Made by a program: the position numbers and the translations under genes
Shown: positions 35,901 to 41,900 of the stretch, one piece after another
How the letters are laid out: each line of letters opens with the position of its first letter
Numbering within the stretch: the first letter of the stretch is position 1
NCBI RefSeq assembly: GCF_017591425.1
Contig: NW_024465751.1
Coordinates: 8,804,001-8,868,000, forward strand
DNA length: 64,000 nt
Source: Ochotona curzoniae
Lineage: Eukaryota > Chordata > Mammalia > Lagomorpha > Ochotonidae
Reading direction: 5' to 3'
The notes under the pieces: generated by a model
Databases searched by the model: none
Seen by the model: the letters and a program-made list of their open reading frames with translations, nothing else
What the model was told of the DNA's origin: nothing

Positions 35901-38900
35901 CTCCTTGGTGGGTGGTGTGGGTCCAAGGACTCAGCCATCACCTCCTGCCTCTCAGTGCACAGGAACTGAGAACAGAGCCTTAAGTATGTCATGTTGGCAT
36001 TTCAGATGGCATGTTAAGCAAACTCCCACCCTTGGGACTGCATTTTAATATACTGTTTCTAAACCAATGGTACTAAATATTTGTTGTGCACCAAATACAG
36101 ATACCTGAGTAGTGCCCCAGTCATACAAAGTTGGTATCTGTGGAAACAAGGCCTTGGCATTTATATTTAATGATTTTCACAAGTGATTCTCATTTACAAC
36201 AGCAAAAAAAATTGTTCTAAAACTTCCTATGATGTAAGTCAATCGAGTTTTCATTTACTGAAGTATTTATATCTGTTTTGTGAAATATTAGAAGTAAGAA
36301 CTCTGGTCCTTATTCCTCCCTCACCCCTCCATAAATCCCAAAGATAAAGAATATGGCCCAAATATGAAGATTTTTTAAAAAAAGATTTATTTATTTTTAT
36401 TGGAAAGTCAGATTTACAGAGCGAAGGAGATACAGAGAGAAAGATCTTACATCCATTGGCTCACTCCCTAGGTGGCTGCAATGGCTAGAGCTGAGCTGAT
36501 AGGAACCAGGAGCTTCCCTGGGGTCTCCCACGCAGGTACAGGGTCCCATGGCCTTGAACCATCCTTCACTGCTTCCAGCATGCCCATATGGGATTCTGGT
36601 GTATGCAAAGCAAGGATTTAACCACTAGGCCACCACACTGGGCCCCAAATTTGAAGATTCTTTCTAAGTATGTTCTGTGTAGTAGGAGTTTGATAAACCA
36701 AACTCAAGAGGTGCACGTAGCAAAAGGCAGCTTTCTGCTCTTACAGTTTTTCTTCCAAGTGGCCGATGGTCCAGGCTGCTTCCAGAGCTTGGTGGGAGCT
36801 GGTGAACGTACGTAATTATCAGGACGAATATTCCTTGCTCTGTCTTTGACTTGCTTTCTTCGTTTTAGTAGGTTTTGAGGTTTAGATACGGACTCAGTGG
36901 TCCTCTTAGCTCTGTAGTTAGGTAAACACTTACTTGTAAGTGATATAATTCTTTATACTAGACATTACATTGGTATTTGGGGCAGAAATTCCTGTTAAAA
37001 ATGAAGAATCTTTGCTGTATGGCCTTGGATAGAATTTTATATTTCTATTATTTGTAAATTAACTATTTTGTTGTAAACACCCAACTATTTCCATTTCTCA
37101 GTTTCTAATTTGGAGATTAGTAATGATAATGTTATAGCTACATATAGCTTTCTGTTATATTTAACATAGTCAAGTTATCCAATCAATTTTAAAGCTTTTT
37201 ATTTTTATTTTTTTTGTAAAAGTGTCATGTATTTCATGTGCTTTTAGCAGCGTAATGATACCACCTATCTTCCCTTCCTCCCTTGTTCCCACTCTCCTTC
37301 CTCATTCTTTTTTTTAATTTTATGATGATACATTTTCAACTTACTTTATAATTGCAGGATTAACCCTCCACTAAAAAAGGGTGTAAAGAATAATCAAAAT
37401 GTCAATTTTTCTCATATATATTATATTTATAAAGCCATCTTTTTGGCAATGAAGAGTTTGTTGGGTATTTTGATATTTTTAAGAATTATTTCTTCTTGCC
37501 CTTTTAAGAAGTATCTTTGGCTATCGTTAGGTAGCTGATAACACATTTTATGGATTCTTAGGTGCATATTTTAAAAAGGTTTTGCATCTCTAACATGGAA
37601 ATATGTCTTGTGGTTGGCAATATACATAATTTTGGCAAATGTCTTACAGTTTATGAGGTGAGAATATATCCAATAAGTGAGAGCAGCTTAGGATTGGGAA
37701 GTACTGCAGACTGACCTGAGCAGTCCGTGCTGGCTGTGTACTAAGCTGATGGATTTTGGAAGCTTTCGCTTTCAGACAGCAGTTACTAATTTGGCTTGAA
37801 TTTGGAATAAGTGTAGTTATTATTTATGAAAAGTTTCATATATCTTGAGTTGATATTTTAAAGTAATGATAGAAAAGAATTGCTCAAATCAGTTTCTGTA
37901 TGAATTAAATATGTAACATAAAATTGCTTTTAAACTGTATGTGTGATAAAACAGTTGTAAAAATGTTTATACCATTTCTAGAGGACCAAGCACAGATATA
38001 AAATCATCTTTTCTTTTTGTAGTAATTAGTTTTTTACTGTCTATATTTTACTAATACTGGTACATTCCTTTAAAACTTTTTTTTGTCCTCTTGCCCTTTA
38101 AAGGCTTGCAGGCTATGTTGAAGCTTTGGCTTCCAGGTTAGGCCTGTCAATTCCTGATCTCACACCAAAGCAAGTTGACATGTGGCAGACACGTGTTAGT
38201 ACACATTTGGTAAGTAACTGACATGGTTTATAATGGTAACTTTGGGTAATTCGGAGCAAGCCATTACAGTCAGAATCTTGGGAAATTTCAGATGAAAATT
38301 AACTTTATTATTTTTTTAAAGATTTTTTTTTTTTGGAAAGTCAGATATACAGAGAGGAAGATCTTTTGTCCACTGATTCACTCCCCAAGTGGCCGCAATG
38401 GCTGGAGCTAAGCCGGTCTGAATCCAGGAGCCTCCTACATGTCTCCCACATAGGTACAGGGTCCCAAGGCTTTGGGCCATCCTCGACTGCTTTCCCAGGC
38501 CACACACAAAGAACTAGATGGGAAGTGGGGCTGCCAAGATTACAACCAGCACCCAGCACCCATATGGGACCCCAGTGTGTGCAAGGTGAGCACTTTAGTC
38601 CCTAGGCTATTGTGCCGGGTCCAGACTCTAGTAGAGATTCTTTTTTTTTTTTTTACCCTGAGACTTATTTATTTGAAAGAATTGCAAAGAGTGAGAGACC
38701 CTCCATCTATCTACTGATTTATTCCCCAAAATGCTGTAAGAGCCAGCCTGAAGCTAGTAGCCAGGAGCTTCTTTCAGGTTTCCAAGATGGGTGCTGGGGT
38801 CCAAGAAATTGCATCACTTCTACTGCTTTCCCAGGCACATCAGCAGGGAACTGGCTCAAAAGTGGAGCAGTGGGACTTGAACTGGTGCTCATTTGCGATG

Positions 38901-41900
38901 GTGGTGTTACTAGCTGCAGCTTAACCCATTATGCTGTAACACTAGCTTGTTGAGTGGATTTTTAGGAAAAATTGTCTGGATCTTGACATTTTCAGAAAAA
39001 CAGCAATTTATTTATTGATGGCTTATTTTTTGTAAGCGTGCTTGGCTTTTAAAAACTCAAGTTAATATATGCAGTTTAATTAACATTCAACAGTGTTTGT
39101 TGTGTACTGAAGAAATGTGCATTATAAAAGGGTGCTGTAGAAAAACTGAGAGTTCATGGTCTTATGAAAAATTGTGAAGAAGTCTTGAGGTTTAGCGACC
39201 ACTGATCTGTTTCTCTAAAGAAATCAAGGTGTCTGAGAAGTGTTTTTACTTTTCTTCTTAATTTTGTATCTATAGTCATTTCTCTGTATTCATAGATTCC
39301 ATAGATTCTGTCAACATGGCTTGATAATATATATTTAAAAAAACTTGCATCTCTACTAAATGGATACATTTTTTGGTCGGTATTTCCTAAACCATGCAAT
39401 ACAAAGCTATATGAATTTACTATTTACAAAGCATTTACATTGTGTTAGGTATTGTAAAACAACAGAGACCAACATTGTGGCATGGCATTGCCTTCAATGC
39501 CAACATTCCATGTGGACGTTGTTTATGTGTTGGCTGCTCTTTTGATCTCGCTCCCTGCTAATGGCCCAGGAAGAGCAGCAATAGATGGCTCATATACTGG
39601 GGACCCTGTCACCCATTGGGAGATCTGAATGAAGCTGGTGGCTCCTGGCTTCTGGCTTCTGGCTTTGGTCTGTTCCAGAGCTAGCTGTTGCCGCCATCTG
39701 GACATGGAAGCTTCTCTCTCTTTGTCTCTCTCTCCTTCTCCATCTTTCCCCCCATCTATAACTTTGACTTTTAAATAATAAGAAAAGTAGTCAGCTAGAG
39801 ATTATTAGAGTGAATGGGGAGGAGGATGTGTGCATGTCTGTTATTACAACATTTTGCAGAAGAGATTTCCTTACCTCAACATTTTGATGTCTGGGGGTGG
39901 AAGGTGAGTTCTGGAGGAGGTAATGATGGTAGTTGCTCATTGGTGGTCATTTCTGAGCAGTGTCTTCAGACTAATGAGATAGGAAAAACCAAATGACAGT
40001 GAATCAATAGGAGGTAAAGAAAAAATGCAAACTGTAAGATTAATGTATTTAAGCTGAACTGAATTTATTGTAAACTACAGGTGTTAAAGCAAATTTGTTA
40101 GAATAGGAATTGTATGTGAAAAATATTAACATTAAATATAGAAAAATATAGATAAGATTGAATTAAGTTCATCATCTGTCATTTTAAAAGTCTAATGTGA
40201 AATTTAAATTTAGGGAAGGTATTCCTAAATGAAACATTTTGGGCTTCAATCTGTAATACTTTGTACTTGGCTTTAATTATTCATATTTAACATATTAAAG
40301 TTCATCATTTTAAGCATTCTGTATCATTGCTGAGATTCTTTTATTGCTTTTGGTTGCTAATGGTATCAATTAATTCATTTAATATTTTATTAATTAATTA
40401 CTTTTGTTAAAGGAAAACATTTGGATTATTGCTTTTCTGTGTCTTTACCTCTCAATAATTATTTTTTTTTTTAAAAAGTAGGACTACCAGAATGATCACT
40501 TCTAGGAAAGTGTTTTGTTTTCACCTGAACTGTTTAGGAAGAATGTGTAGAAGCAAAATGAGGGTCTGTTTGCTTGTAATTTTAACTTTACTAAAGGTGA
40601 AAATGCCTTTAAGAAAATAGAATGTTAGGAATGGGCATTGAACCTTTCACTCATTTGGAGCAGCTGGATTTGATTTCCAGCTCCAGTTCCTGACTGCAGC
40701 TCCCCACCAAGCAGGCTCTAGGCATCAGTGATGACGGTTGCTGCCACCCATCCGAGAGCCTGGTCTGTACTTCCAGCTCCTGGCTTTGGCTTCAGCCTTT
40801 GTTGTGTTTCTGAAACAAGCCAGCTGATGGAGACAGGCATTTCTCTGTCTCTCACCTTTCTCCTTTCCTCCTTATCAAGTAAAGAAATAAGAAACTAGAC
40901 CATTTATTTTTGGTCTCTTTGATTCTTTGTGTCCCTGTTGTGCAATTGAAATGAGACTAGGCAACCTGTGCCAGTCAGGTAACATTTGAGCAATATGTCT
41001 CCAAATTTGAGTATTGAATTTGAGATCAGAAGAGTTTATTTTCTTGGTCTCTTCTCATATCATTGATAATTTTGTTTATATATATAATATATATAGCTTA
41101 TATAATTATATATAATACTATATAATATATAGTTTATATAATTAATATATTATATATAGGTTATATATATTATATATCTTAATTATGACAAAACACTTCA
41201 GTTACTAAACTAGTATTTTCAGTGGATATGTGTTTGTGTGCTTTGATCCAGTCCCTACCCGTGAATGGAAGCAGTGATTCTGTTACTTAGCTGTTAACTC
41301 TGCCTCTTGTACGTAAGGATCAGATATTTCACTTGAACAGTATAGTTTTGTTTACATGCAACCTGAAGCTTTTGAGGTTAGAGATCAGGTATTTATTTCT
41401 GACATAAGCCAACTCTAAAAATGTGCTTATAATGGAATACACACTACCACATTCAGATTGTAATGGGAACAGGTTGTATTTTAAAACCTTGTTTGCAATT
41501 TGGTTATTTGAAACCTGGAAAATAGTTTCTCATAGGGTAATATTACAGAATGGACTCAGCCTCACAGATTCACCTCTATGTAAGACCAAGAAAATAGTAA
41601 GACCTGATAGTAATATATAGATAATTATTTTTTTACAGTGGAGAAGTATTTATCAGGTCCTGGATTGGAGAGTCAGAAAAGGATATAATTTTTTTCCTCC
41701 CTGCCTGTCTTACTAATCTTTTAATTACCTGAGGTATTGTTATCAGTAACAGGGGAGAAAAGTCTTGGTTGCCATGACTGATGGTAGCGGGCATTTCAGT
41801 GGGTTGGAAGTACAAGTGGAACCTGTTAGTGATGGCCATTTCATGTATGTGGGGAAATCAGGAGTCTAAAACATAATATAGTCCCTCTAGGAGTATAGAA

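Larger units (their letters stand above)
35625..38103 (+). other. TMEM65 intron 5 (2,479 bp)
   Basis: Holds two antisense SINEs, a hAT-like remnant and an antisense L1 3' end. 36660-37195 and 37436-38103 show nothing I can name. Confidence 0.9.
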
